Positions 1-8,608 of a stretch of 64,000 nucleotides of DNA are shown piece after piece; positions within the stretch are counted from its first letter, which is position 1; each line of letters opens with the position of its first letter. Made by a program: the position numbers and the translations under genes. The notes under the pieces are model-generated. The model ran no database searches. It was not told the DNA's origin and saw only the letters and a list, made by a program, of their open reading frames with translations. Source of the stretch: Pelagicoccus mobilis. GTDB lineage: Bacteria > Verrucomicrobiota > Verrucomicrobiia > Opitutales > Opitutaceae. Location of the stretch: contig NZ_JAENIL010000007.1 of the NCBI RefSeq assembly GCF_016595505.1, forward strand, positions 62,001 through 126,000. Reading direction: 5' to 3'.

Positions 1-327
1 GGCCGTCCCAGTCGTGACACCGGTAGACTCGACGAACGGAACCAGATCCCCAACGACGCTCAACGCCTCTCCCTGCTGAACTCCTCAGAAATCCAAGGCC
101 AGATCAGCAACAGCCCTCTTTTCCGCCAGATCGGAAAACCGCTTCGGAAAAACCCATCCAAAGTAGTCCAAGCAACCTATCTCGCCGTGCTCTCCCGTTA
201 TCCCAATAAGGCAGAACTGGATACAGCTCTCCGCTATATCAATCAGGCAGGCAAGCAATCCCGTCACGCGGCCCTCGACGTCGCCTGGGCCCTCATCAAC
301 TCCAAAGAATTCCTCTACAAACATTAG
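1..327 (+). CDS. DUF1549/DUF1553 (PSD1-type) planctomycete cytochrome-family protein, C-terminal fragment
   Basis: The reading frame is open from the first base and ends at TAG 325-327, so only the last 108 residues are present. The fragment has the DUF1553 tail pattern: a Thr-Gly-Arg-x-Asp-Glu-Arg-Asn start, then a DAQ-RLSLLNS stretch, and a final helix ending WALINSKEFLYKH. In this family the tail follows a DUF1549 domain and often a c-type haem or PSD1 domain, all lying upstream of the window. The next genes are DUF1501 and a PPC-domain protein, the usual partners in Planctomycetes and Verrucomicrobia. The biochemical role of these cassettes is not established. The stop codon is part of a short hairpin repeat (325-350). 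Confidence 0.85.
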   Translation, partial: GRPSRDTGRLDERNQIPNDAQRLSLLNSSEIQGQISNSPLFRQIGKPLRKNPSKVVQATYLAVLSRYPNKAELDTALRYINQAGKQSRHAALDVAWALINSKEFLYKH

Positions 328-356
328 GAGGGCAACGCTCCGTCGTTGCCACAACA
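325..356 (+). repeat. Hairpin intergenic repeat, family B, copy 1
   Basis: The element TAGGAGG followed by GGCAACG-CTCCGT-CGTTGCC (331-350) forms a 7-bp perfect stem with a 6-nt loop. Near-identical copies lie at 46321-46352 and 46636-46666. Its first three bases are the stop codon of the upstream gene and it contains an AGGAGG that resembles a ribosome binding site. Confidence 0.75.
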
Positions 357-375
357 CTTCACACTCCAAACTCCC

Positions 376-1707
376 ATGCGCCATCACCCCTCCACACAGT
401 ACTTCATGAGCCGGCGCGACCTCATTCGCTCCGGGATCCTCTTCTCACTCGGGCTGCCATTCTTTCGCCTCAACGAATCGCTCGGGGCCACGCTCGCTCA
501 CGCCCCAAAACAACGAGCGACCTCCGTCATTGAAATCTGGATGTGGGGCGGTCCCTCTCACCTCGACACCTTCGATCCCAAACCCGAAGCCGGAGCAGAA
601 TTCTGCGGTCCATACTCCGAGGCCATAAAAACCAACGTCGACGGCATCCGTATCAATTCCCGCCTCCCCCTGCTCGCAAAGCAAGCAGACAAGTACTCGC
701 TGATCCGCAGCATGACCCACGGGATCAATGCCCATGAAACCGCCACCTACCGAGTACAGACAGGGCGGGAGTCAGGCGGAGCTCATGTCTATCCGAGCAT
801 CGGAGCCGTCGTCTCCAAACTCACCGGATACGAAGCAGGATATCAAGGCCTACTGCCACCCTACATCGCTCTCACTTCCACCCACGGCCGTTTCTCTGAA
901 GAAGGATTCCTTGGCCCAAGTTTCAAGCCCTTCGCCACCGGAGGCGACCCAAACGCTCAACGTTTTATGGTCGAAGGCATCATCTCTCGATCCATAAGCG
1001 ATCAACGCCAAACCAAGCGACGCCAACTTCTCCAAAACCTGGATACGCTCGGAAAAACACACGGCGACCACCCCCTCTTCCGCGAGTTCGACACCTCAAC
1101 CAGCAACGCCTACGACATGATCCTTGGCGAGGCCCGCGAAGTCTTTGACCTTTCTCAAGAGAAAGACGAGCTCCGCGATCGCTACGGACGCCACTCCTTC
1201 GGCCAATCCTGCCTCATGGCTCGCCGTCTCGTCGAAAACGGGGTGAAATACGTCACCCTCAATGCAAAGGGCTGGGACACGCATAAAATGCACTTCACCA
1301 CCATGGAGCAAAAGATGCCCCAGATGGACCAAGGCATCGCCTCCCTACTTCAGGATCTGGACGAACGTGGCATGCTCGATTCCACCATCGTTTGGGTATG
1401 CGGCGAATTCGGTCGCACTCCCAAGGTTCAATGGAAGGAGCCCTGGAAAGGCGGTCGTGGACACTTCGGCCGTTGTTTCTCCGCTCTCGTAGCGGGTGGT
1501 GGTTTCAAAGCCGGACAAGTCGTAGGAGCCTCGAACAGCACTGGCGAAGAAGTGGCAGATCGTCCCGTTTATCCGGAAGATCTCATCGGCAGCATATACG
1601 ACCGCCTAGGCATCGCCCCCACCGGACGCATGCCGAACAACCTCGGATTAGACATCCCCCTCACCCCTAAGTCCAAGGGCCCCGGAATCCTGAGCGAAAT
1701 CATGTAA
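376..1707 (+). CDS. DUF1501 domain protein, twin-arginine exported
   Basis: A 443-residue protein of the DUF1501 family, related in fold to alkaline phosphatase/sulfatase-type enzymes but of unknown activity. The N-terminus has a twin-arginine leader (SRRDLIRSG, arginines at 13-14) followed by a hydrophobic stretch, so export of a folded protein is likely. Family hallmarks are visible: MWGGPSHLDTFDPKP near residue 55, GWDTH in the middle and GEFGRTP towards the end. ATG 376 is preferred over TTG 346, which lies inside the hairpin repeat; ATG 406 (MSRRD) is also possible and would leave the twin-arginine motif at the very start. It sits between a DUF1553 gene and a PPC-domain gene in one apparent operon. 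Confidence 0.9.
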   Translation: MRHHPSTQYFMSRRDLIRSGILFSLGLPFFRLNESLGATLAHAPKQRATSVIEIWMWGGPSHLDTFDPKPEAGAEFCGPYSEAIKTNVDGIRINSRLPLLAKQADKYSLIRSMTHGINAHETATYRVQTGRESGGAHVYPSIGAVVSKLTGYEAGYQGLLPPYIALTSTHGRFSEEGFLGPSFKPFATGGDPNAQRFMVEGIISRSISDQRQTKRRQLLQNLDTLGKTHGDHPLFREFDTSTSNAYDMILGEAREVFDLSQEKDELRDRYGRHSFGQSCLMARRLVENGVKYVTLNAKGWDTHKMHFTTMEQKMPQMDQGIASLLQDLDERGMLDSTIVWVCGEFGRTPKVQWKEPWKGGRGHFGRCFSALVAGGGFKAGQVVGASNSTGEEVADRPVYPEDLIGSIYDRLGIAPTGRMPNNLGLDIPLTPKSKGPGILSEIM

Positions 1708-1723
1708 CGAGGATTCAGATACA

Positions 1724-4072
1724 ATGAAATATCTCCTATCGACACGATCACTCATCCTCTCCTTGGCCCTCGCCTTTGCGTGTCAGCTCTCTTTCGGACA
1801 AAAAAGCCAAAACCTTCCGCACCTCGGCTACGCCTACCCCGCCGGTGGCCAAAGAGGAAGCACCATTGAAATCACCATCGGCGGACGCTACTTGGGCGGA
1901 GCTAAAAACGCCTTCATCACCGGGGCGGGAGTAAAGGCCGAGGTCGTCGACCACTTCGGCAACTACCAACGCCGTTACAAAACCTACCTCCGCGACGTCA
2001 GGAAAAACGCTGGCAAGGTCGCCCGCGAACAAGGCTTCCGACAAGGCGATACCCAGCAACGCCAAGCCATGTTCAAGGACATGGTAGAAGACATCGAAAC
2101 CGTCACCCAAGGAAACCGCGACTTCAAGGTCCCCGACCACCATTACTTCAATCGCATCGCTCACCTCACGCCAGAAGAGTTCCAGCAAGTCGCCCACAAG
2201 TACATGACCATGGAAGGCGTGCAGACCAACAACGAGATCGCAGAACTGGCAACCCTACGCATCCACATCGCCCCGGACGCTCCCCTCGGCAATCGAGAAC
2301 TACGCCTCCGCTCCTACAACGGCTATAGCAATCCAATCTACTTCCAGGTCGGAGGCATGCCGGAGCAAATCGAAATCGAACCCAACGACCAAGCGGCCAA
2401 AGGAGACGCCCTCCAACCGCCCTTCACTCAAAATGGCCAGATCATGCCTGGCGATCTCGATCGTATCCGCTTCACCGCGACAAAAGGTCAAAAGCTCGTA
2501 CTCAACGCCCAAGCCCGCCAGCTCGTCCCCTACCTTGCCGACGCGGTTCCGGGCTGGTTCCAAGCCATTCTCTCATTGCACGACGAACACGGAAAAGAGA
2601 TCGCCTACGTCGACGACTACCTCTTCCACCCAGATCCCGTCATCCTATTCGACGTCCCCGAAGACGGCGTTTACGAAGCAAGAATTCGCGACTCGATCTT
2701 CCGTGGCCGCGAGGACTTCGTCTACCGCATCTCAGTCGCGGAGTCCCCCTTCATAACCTCCATCCACCCGTTGGGAGGAGAGCTTGGAGTTCCACTGGTC
2801 GCCAAAGTGGAAGGCTGGAACTTGCCCTCCAAAAGGCTAAGACTCAAAAGCCGGCCCCATACTCCAACCACGAGCACCAGCCACCTCCAGAGCGACATCG
2901 CCTTGTCCAACCTCGTTCGCTACGAAACCACCCGAGGCCTGAACCTGCTGGAAGACGAGACCAACAACAACTCATTAAAGGCTGCCCAAGCCGTTCAGTA
3001 CCCCTGCACTATCAGCGGTCGAATCGACCAAGCTGGGGATCGCGACGTCTACCAGATCGAAGGACAAGCAGGTCAGGCCCTAGTTGCCGAGGTAAGAGCT
3101 CGCCGTCTCCATAGCCCAGTCGACTCGACTCTGCAGCTTTTCGATAGCGATGGCGTACAAATAGCATGGAACGACGACATCCCTGCTCAACCCAACGTAG
3201 GCGTCCTCACACATCACGCCGACTCATTGCTCGACACCACGTTCCCGAAAGACGGAACCTACTATCTCCAAATATCAGATACACAAAACCAAGGCGGCCC
3301 CGCTTACGGATACCGGCTACAAGTGGGAGATCCCGAACCAGATTTCAAGATCTGGGCCTATCCAGCCATCGTTCAAATCGGAGCTGGGCAAAGCATGGTC
3401 ATGACCGCCAAAGTAAATCGCACCGAAGGATTCCAAGGTCCTATTCATCTAGAGATCGCTCAGAACAAAGACGGGTTCTCCCTCTCAGGCGCCACCATTC
3501 CCGCAGGCCAAGACGAGATCGAGTTCACGATCACAGCGCCACGACGCACCGCGAAACCCATCCGCCAGATCAAACTCATCGCCGTTGGCGAAGGTGAGAT
3601 CGAAGACATTCAGCGACCAGTCGTTCCTTGCGAACAGCGTACCCAAGCCTTCATTACGCCCCACCTCATCGAAAGCCGAGAATTTCTTATCGAGACGCTC
3701 CGCTGGCCTCGAGGAAATACCACCTTCGCCTCCACACACTCCGAAGCGATCGAGCTTAAAGATAGCGGCCCATTCTCCCTAAAATTCAAAAAGCACGCGG
3801 CCTCCGCCCAGCCGAGCGGCCGAAATAACGTCGAATCCTTTGAATACGAACTTCGGAACACTCCCCCTGGTGTCACGCTCACTGAAACCAAAGACAAACA
3901 CGGGAGCGTAGAATTCTCCTTCATCCAGGAAAGCAAGCCCCAGAAGCCAAGCGAGGGCAACCTCGTCATCGACGTCTACGCAAAGCTTAGAAACCAGAAG
4001 AGCAAAAACAAGAAAGTCCAAACCATCTACCTCGGCACCCTCCCCGCCGTCCCCTACAAAATCACCATGTAG
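1724..4072 (+). CDS. Secreted protein with PPC (bacterial pre-peptidase C-terminal) domains
   Basis: A 782-residue exported protein. Residues 1-25 are a Sec signal peptide (hydrophobic LILSLALAFA, then SFGQ). It opens with an IPT-like strand pattern (YPAGGQRGSTIEITIGG). Two PPC-type beta domains follow, about 240-345 (ending GVYEARIRDS) and about 430-535 (DRDVYQIEGQAGQ to GTYYLQISD). The C-terminal part is beta-rich and has no motif I recognise. The gene starts 16 bp after the DUF1501 gene, completing a DUF1553-DUF1501-PPC cassette. Such proteins are thought to act at the cell surface, possibly in binding; no catalytic motif is visible. Its TAG stop is also the first part of a GC-rich hairpin. 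Confidence 0.85.
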   Translation: MKYLLSTRSLILSLALAFACQLSFGQKSQNLPHLGYAYPAGGQRGSTIEITIGGRYLGGAKNAFITGAGVKAEVVDHFGNYQRRYKTYLRDVRKNAGKVAREQGFRQGDTQQRQAMFKDMVEDIETVTQGNRDFKVPDHHYFNRIAHLTPEEFQQVAHKYMTMEGVQTNNEIAELATLRIHIAPDAPLGNRELRLRSYNGYSNPIYFQVGGMPEQIEIEPNDQAAKGDALQPPFTQNGQIMPGDLDRIRFTATKGQKLVLNAQARQLVPYLADAVPGWFQAILSLHDEHGKEIAYVDDYLFHPDPVILFDVPEDGVYEARIRDSIFRGREDFVYRISVAESPFITSIHPLGGELGVPLVAKVEGWNLPSKRLRLKSRPHTPTTSTSHLQSDIALSNLVRYETTRGLNLLEDETNNNSLKAAQAVQYPCTISGRIDQAGDRDVYQIEGQAGQALVAEVRARRLHSPVDSTLQLFDSDGVQIAWNDDIPAQPNVGVLTHHADSLLDTTFPKDGTYYLQISDTQNQGGPAYGYRLQVGDPEPDFKIWAYPAIVQIGAGQSMVMTAKVNRTEGFQGPIHLEIAQNKDGFSLSGATIPAGQDEIEFTITAPRRTAKPIRQIKLIAVGEGEIEDIQRPVVPCEQRTQAFITPHLIESREFLIETLRWPRGNTTFASTHSEAIELKDSGPFSLKFKKHAASAQPSGRNNVESFEYELRNTPPGVTLTETKDKHGSVEFSFIQESKPQKPSEGNLVIDVYAKLRNQKSKNKKVQTIYLGTLPAVPYKITM

Positions 4073-4102
4073 GGCTCGCGCTCGCGCGACGCCGCGGAGC
4101 CC
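4070..4102 (+). repeat. GC-rich hairpin overlapping the stop codon
   Basis: The sequence TAG-GGCTCGCG ... CGCGGAGCCC pairs GGGCTC (4072-4077) with GAGCCC (4097-4102), with further GCG/CGC pairing inside. It could serve as a terminator, although no U-run follows, or be a REP-like element. As with the repeats at 325, 41164 and 46321, the preceding gene's TAG is the first part of the element. Confidence 0.45.
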
Positions 4103-4131
4103 CCTTCACGCTTCATGCCTCCCCGTCTATC

Positions 4132-5310
4132 ATGATTACAAATCAGCAAGTTCACTCCACCCTCCCCGTCTCAGTACAGTATTCCCTCTTCCAAGGAAAA
4201 AGTGGCGTCAAAGAACTTCACATCATCATCTGTCCCAATCAGTACGGGACCTTCCAGGAGCAGCTCAACCAAGTCACCCAAGCCTATCGCAACCTGCTCA
4301 CAGATCTGGATACAGACCTCAACAGCTCGGTTCTTCGCCGCTTCTTCTGCAGCGACCTTCCCAATCAGGCAGATGTTCTTAAAGCCAACGCCTACGCCAA
4401 TTCCAGAACAAGCGAGAGCCCTTGCGCGATCTCCTGGGTCAACCAAGCACCCGCTCACCCCGCGAAAGTCGCTCTCTGGGCCTACCACATCATTGACCCC
4501 GTCACGGAACTCGCTCCAGTCAAGACCAACACATCCCTCTCGCTTTCTCGAGGCGAACTCACCCACCACTGGGATACAAAGCTGTATTCAATTCGCGCTG
4601 ACGATTCCTACTCGCAAAGTAGAGACATTCTCGAAACCTACTGCCAACGCCTTGACCAGCGGAACGCCACCCTATACGACCATTGCATTCGCACCTGGTT
4701 CTACGTCAAAGACGTCGACACCCAATACCAAGGTCTCGTAGACGCACGAAACCACATTTTCGACCAAGAGGGCCTCACAGCCGACACGCATTACATCGCC
4801 AGCACCGGGATAGCCGGAGGACTTCACGAGACCAAAGCACGCGTCGCCATGGACGCCTACGCCATCAGCGGAGTCCGCCCCGAGCAGATCGAATTCATCT
4901 CAGCCCTCGACCACCTCAGCCCCACCCAGCTTTACGGAGTCGCATTCGAGCGAGCAACAGCCGTCTCCTACCAAGACCGCAAACATATCTTCGTATCCGG
5001 GACCGCCAGCATCGACTGGCAAGGCAAGATTCTCCACGAAGGGGATGTGCTCAAACAACTCGACCGGACACTTGAAAACATCGAAGCACTGCTCACCCAA
5101 GCCTCAGCCAAGATGAGCGACAACAATGTATTCATCGTGTACCTACGAGATATGGCCGATCAATTCGCCATTCAGGAGCAACTCGCCCTGAGACACCCAG
5201 ACATACCGACCGTCTTCGTGCACGCCCCCGTCTGCCGCCCCGGCTGGCTCATCGAAATCGAGTCAATCGCAACCGTCGTAGCCGACAAACCCGACCTCCC
5301 TTTTTTCTAG
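4132..5310 (+). CDS. RidA/YjgF-family protein with chorismatase-like N-terminal half
   Basis: A 392-residue protein. The C-terminal part (about 250-392) has a RidA/YER057c/UK114 pattern: IFVSGTASIDWQGKILHEGD, QLDRTLENIEALL, then VFIVYLRD and an ending that includes PGWLIEIE. Residues 1-240 look like a diverged related fold, giving the two-domain layout seen in FkbO/Hyg5-type chorismatases and some long Rid proteins. RidA proteins hydrolyse reactive enamine/imine intermediates, but the long forms are often of unknown function. No signal peptide is present, so it should be cytoplasmic. There is no obvious biosynthetic cluster next to it. The family call is fairly secure; the reaction is not known. 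Confidence 0.65.
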   Translation: MITNQQVHSTLPVSVQYSLFQGKSGVKELHIIICPNQYGTFQEQLNQVTQAYRNLLTDLDTDLNSSVLRRFFCSDLPNQADVLKANAYANSRTSESPCAISWVNQAPAHPAKVALWAYHIIDPVTELAPVKTNTSLSLSRGELTHHWDTKLYSIRADDSYSQSRDILETYCQRLDQRNATLYDHCIRTWFYVKDVDTQYQGLVDARNHIFDQEGLTADTHYIASTGIAGGLHETKARVAMDAYAISGVRPEQIEFISALDHLSPTQLYGVAFERATAVSYQDRKHIFVSGTASIDWQGKILHEGDVLKQLDRTLENIEALLTQASAKMSDNNVFIVYLRDMADQFAIQEQLALRHPDIPTVFVHAPVCRPGWLIEIESIATVVADKPDLPFF

Positions 5311-5506
5311 AGGCATAGCCATCGTCTCGATCGCCCTACGAAAGAAGTATCGTGTTGATACGACAAGCGCTCCTTCCAAGACTCTCATAAGGAGGACGAG
5401 CGGCAGTTCCTTGGTAATACGAAAGTGGTGGATGTCGCCTAAATCGTTGACGCCAGCAACTGGACCAAATACTTAAGCTCAAATCCTTGTCGTTCGACCT
5501 AAGCAC

Positions 5507-5959
5507 ATGAAGAGGAAATTCAAAGTCGGGGCATTCATACTCCAGCCGCAGCGAGAGCGCCCAGACATGCTTCTTCTGTTTACCCACCCAGACCATCCTC
5601 AAGCTCCCATCCAGATTCCGGGCGGGAGTGTGGAAGAAGGCGAAGACTTCGAAATCGCGCTCCATCGTGAAGTTCTCGAAGAGACAGGATTGGCAAACCT
5701 GAAGATAAAACGAAAGCTAGGAATCTCTGAAGTTCCGTCTGTCGTGAATTCGAACGAGATACTCGTACGCCACTGCTATGTTTTAGAATCTCCAAAAAAA
5801 GTAAGATCCGAGTGGATACATACGGTTCAAGGAGAGGGATTAGATCAGGGAATCCGTTTTCAATTCTCCTGGCAGGAGATCAGCACCGACTTCACGCTTA
5901 CGGGAGATCTCGGCCACTTTTTATCTCCAGAACACATTCCTGAACTATACAAAACCTGA
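5507..5959 (+). CDS. Nudix hydrolase
   Basis: A 150-residue protein with a full Nudix box at about residues 38-60: GGSVEEGEDFEIALHREVLEETGL fits G-x5-E-x7-REU-x-EE-x-G-U. This motif binds the divalent metal and positions the diphosphate of an NDP-X substrate. The rest of the sequence does not identify the substrate. The gene ends TGA at 5957-5959, and the next gene starts at 5961, so the two are probably co-translated. The 196 bp upstream contain a small hairpin (GTATC-GTGTT-GATAC near 5347) and no clear promoter. Confidence 0.85.
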   Translation: MKRKFKVGAFILQPQRERPDMLLLFTHPDHPQAPIQIPGGSVEEGEDFEIALHREVLEETGLANLKIKRKLGISEVPSVVNSNEILVRHCYVLESPKKVRSEWIHTVQGEGLDQGIRFQFSWQEISTDFTLTGDLGHFLSPEHIPELYKT

Positions 5960-5960
5960 T

Positions 5961-6608
5961 ATGAATCCCGAAAAAATTTACCCGATTGACGGTTTCAAGA
6001 ACACCGTACTCCTGAAGCCTCTTATCGAAGCGAGCGACGTAAGCAATGTATTCGCTGGCGAATACAGCTACTACAGCAACTTCAACGACCCGACGCAATT
6101 TCTTACCGAAAGCGTCTTGTACAACTTCGGGATCTCCAAGACCTCGCTTCGAATTGGCAAGTTTTGCGCCTTCGCCCACGGAGTAAAGTTTGTGATGGCC
6201 GACGCGAACCACTCCACTTCCGGAATAACCTCCTTCCCCTTTGCTGTATTCGGTGAGAAATGGGCTGAGTCGCTTCCACTTTCCGAATATCCATTCAAAA
6301 AATACAAAGACATTGTCATAGGAAATGACGTTTGGCTCGGAATGGATGTAACCATCATGCCAGGAGTCAGTATCGGACACGGTTCGATCGTAGGCGCCCA
6401 GTCAGTTGTCGCCTCAGATGTCCCCCCTTACAGCATAGTTGCTGGAAACCCAGCGAGAGTCATTCGAGATCGATACTCCGCCGACGAGAAGGAAGCACTG
6501 CTGGACCTACAATGGTGGAACTGGGAAATTGAGAAAATCGAGTTAGCAATGCCGACCCTGGTAAAAGGAAACGTTTCCGAACTAATCAAATTCGCCCAAG
6601 AGCAGTAG
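5961..6608 (+). CDS. CatB/Vat-like hexapeptide-repeat acetyltransferase
   Basis: A 215-residue protein of the xenobiotic acetyltransferase (left-handed beta-helix) family. Signs are the GKFCAFAHGVKFVM turn, the long loop with NHSTSGITSFPF, and the C-terminal coils VIGNDVWLGMDVTIMPGVSIGHGSIVGAQSVVA followed by YSIVAGNPARVIR. The conserved histidine of the family would be in ANH. These trimeric enzymes use acetyl-CoA to O-acetylate hydroxylated substrates; members include chloramphenicol and streptogramin acetyltransferases, but many act on other compounds. Start ATG 5961 is 1 bp after the Nudix stop. Resistance should not be assumed from the family alone. Confidence 0.85.
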   Translation: MNPEKIYPIDGFKNTVLLKPLIEASDVSNVFAGEYSYYSNFNDPTQFLTESVLYNFGISKTSLRIGKFCAFAHGVKFVMADANHSTSGITSFPFAVFGEKWAESLPLSEYPFKKYKDIVIGNDVWLGMDVTIMPGVSIGHGSIVGAQSVVASDVPPYSIVAGNPARVIRDRYSADEKEALLDLQWWNWEIEKIELAMPTLVKGNVSELIKFAQEQ

Positions 6609-6659
6609 CTGCTACAAAAGCGACGCTCCTCTCACCTCCCCCCCCAAACGTAGTGCATC

Positions 6660-6974
6660 ATGGATACCGCATTCGAACTCTGGCTGGAATTTGAACATTG
6701 GACCTCTCAAGAAGGGGACGATCCAAAGTGCGACTTCTTCAACATGAAAATAGACCTGCAGAACGGTAAGAGCTACGCGTTAAACGTATGGACCTACGGC
6801 TATTTCGAAAAGGCTATTTCAGAAACTCGAGATGACGGAGAAAACGCGGAGGGAAACTACCTCGAAGCTCCAGATCTTTTCATCTCCCAAATGGACCGCA
6901 AGACCTGCGAGACAGTCGTTGCCCATATCATCGTCAACGATGGGCTAAAAAGCGAATGGGAAGTTGACGAGTGA
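6660..6974 (+). CDS. Small conserved-type cytoplasmic protein of unknown function
   Basis: A 104-residue acidic protein (MDTAFELWLEFEHW...) with no signal peptide, membrane segment or recognised motif. The pattern of alternating charged and aromatic residues (NMKIDLQNGKSYALNVWTYGYFEKA) suggests a compact alpha/beta fold of the sort seen in small immunity-like proteins, but that is only an impression. It starts at ATG 6660, 51 bp after the acetyltransferase, and is followed by a membrane protein, all on the same strand. I do not recognise it. Confidence 0.6.
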   Translation: MDTAFELWLEFEHWTSQEGDDPKCDFFNMKIDLQNGKSYALNVWTYGYFEKAISETRDDGENAEGNYLEAPDLFISQMDRKTCETVVAHIIVNDGLKSEWEVDE

Positions 6975-7020
6975 ACAATCACCGCAGCCTCCAAAGCAGT
7001 ACCTTACCAATTCGCTATAA

Positions 7021-7737
7021 ATGAACGGAAGAAAAGCAGGTGGACTCATCTATATCGCCCTGTCTGTCGTTTTGCTGTGGAACGCCCTCTCAGATGGAGA
7101 GTTTACCTTCACAGACAGCGACGACACTGGAAGCACAGAAACCATCACGATCGAACAAAACCCCATAATGTTCAGCACCTTGATAGGGATCTTCGCGATA
7201 ATCGGAGGATCCGGTATTCGACTCCTCATTACAGAGAAGAAGAAGGAAGAGACCCAATTCGAGGACGAGAAAGGACGTTTCCAGTGGAGATCCGCCCCCT
7301 TCTACAAGGTAGCGTTATGGCTGTTCGTCCTTTCCTACTTCGGGATGAGCTACCTGATAGCTCTAGTCATTTGCATCTACTTCTCCGACTTTTCCACAAA
7401 CCAAACCAGAGCGATCATGGCATCAATCTTAGGTAGCCTCCTACTAGGCAGGCTCATCTCCATAGCCTTGAATACGCCCAAGCAGATCAAAGAGGAAAGC
7501 GACGGCTTGCTCGTCGAAAGATGGCTGTTCAAGCCTCGCTTCATTCCATTCTCCGAGATCGACAAGCATACCATCGACGAAAGTAGGATTTCGATCTGGT
7601 TCAGCAACCATAAGCAAGTAGCATTCCCACGAGATGCCCTTGAGGAAGGAGCCGCTCTTACCCTAGCTCGCAGGCTAAAGATGCAAATGAAACATCAAGG
7701 TGACCTAACTCCAGAAACAACATCGCCCGCCTCGTAG
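7021..7737 (+). CDS. Membrane protein of unknown function with C-terminal PH-like region
   Basis: A 238-residue protein with about four predicted membrane segments: residues 8-24 (GLIYIALSVVLLWNALS), 50-70 (FSTLIGIFAIIGGSGIRLLI), 97-122 and 130-150. The C-terminal soluble part (about 155-225: LLVERWLFKPRFIPFSEIDKHTI) has the strand pattern of a bacterial PH-like domain, in which a buried beta barrel follows membrane helices. No catalytic residues are apparent. It lies in a run of small unknown genes (6660-9246). Start ATG 7021. Confidence 0.6.
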   Translation: MNGRKAGGLIYIALSVVLLWNALSDGEFTFTDSDDTGSTETITIEQNPIMFSTLIGIFAIIGGSGIRLLITEKKKEETQFEDEKGRFQWRSAPFYKVALWLFVLSYFGMSYLIALVICIYFSDFSTNQTRAIMASILGSLLLGRLISIALNTPKQIKEESDGLLVERWLFKPRFIPFSEIDKHTIDESRISIWFSNHKQVAFPRDALEEGAALTLARRLKMQMKHQGDLTPETTSPAS

Positions 7738-7749
7738 TACCTTGACGAC

Positions 7750-8475
7750 ATGAAAACGACGCACCTCAACCTCCTTGTAGCTGTCTTATCGCTAGCCTGC
7801 TCAACTTTCTTAAATCCAGATGCTCACTCAAAGAGTTTTGAAAAAATACTGGACCTAGATGGCGTCAAGAAGGTGACGTACATTGAGCCCTTTCTTATGA
7901 TCGTCCTCCAGAATCAAGAAGCGCACGCAAGGGTTAAGGAGCAAATCTCGAAAATAAAGGCCGAAGACAGCGATAGGGATCTGAGCAAAATAAAGGACTC
8001 AGCAGTACTTTGCTATTACAACGATAGTGCGTATTCATACCACAAAGAAGAGCTCTCAATGATCAAACACACCAACGGAATGGTTGGGCTTCTCCGAATG
8101 CAGAGTTCATCTCTATTCACAAGCGTCTACCCGATAGACCAAGAATCCGGGGAATTGACCGAAAACAGGTCCACCTACCATAGGCAGAGAGGACGGATCG
8201 GCTACAAGCTTCTCGACGAGGAGTTAAGGAGTGCCCGATCATTTAAGAAGCGTTTGCCTCAAAGAAAAACGCAACCTGATATGCTCATTTCACTCTCCTA
8301 TCACTATACGGGAGTTATAGTATATCCGGTTTATGACGGACTCATTTACATTAACGGAAAGAAACTCAGTTTTCAACGATTCCAGAGAAGACTAGAGAGC
8401 TATCCCAGATACGAGAACCCCAACAAGATAATGAGCGGCAACAAAGAGTCGATTCCACACAATCACGACCTTTAG
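7750..8475 (+). CDS. Secreted protein of unknown function
   Basis: A 241-residue protein with an N-terminal signal peptide (NLLVAVLSLACSTFL). The SLAC stretch resembles a lipobox but lacks the usual Leu at -3, so lipidation is uncertain. The rest is basic and charged, with no cysteine pairs and no recognised domain. It starts 12 bp after the preceding membrane-protein gene and is probably in the same transcript. No function can be assigned. Confidence 0.55.
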   Translation: MKTTHLNLLVAVLSLACSTFLNPDAHSKSFEKILDLDGVKKVTYIEPFLMIVLQNQEAHARVKEQISKIKAEDSDRDLSKIKDSAVLCYYNDSAYSYHKEELSMIKHTNGMVGLLRMQSSSLFTSVYPIDQESGELTENRSTYHRQRGRIGYKLLDEELRSARSFKKRLPQRKTQPDMLISLSYHYTGVIVYPVYDGLIYINGKKLSFQRFQRRLESYPRYENPNKIMSGNKESIPHNHDL

Positions 8476-8608
8476 CAAGCTCACCAATCGACTCTCTATT
8501 AGTATTCCTTTTTCCAATACACCCATCTCCCGATCATTCATCACTCCAAGAGAGATCCAAGAGTCAACAACTGTGTAGATCCCAAATTCCGATAGAACTT
8601 CACGTCTT

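Noticed and set aside
4072-4102. Simple rho-independent terminator after the PPC-domain gene
   Set aside because: Stem is clear but no U-run follows and the stop codon is within it, so it was recorded as a repeat/hairpin instead.
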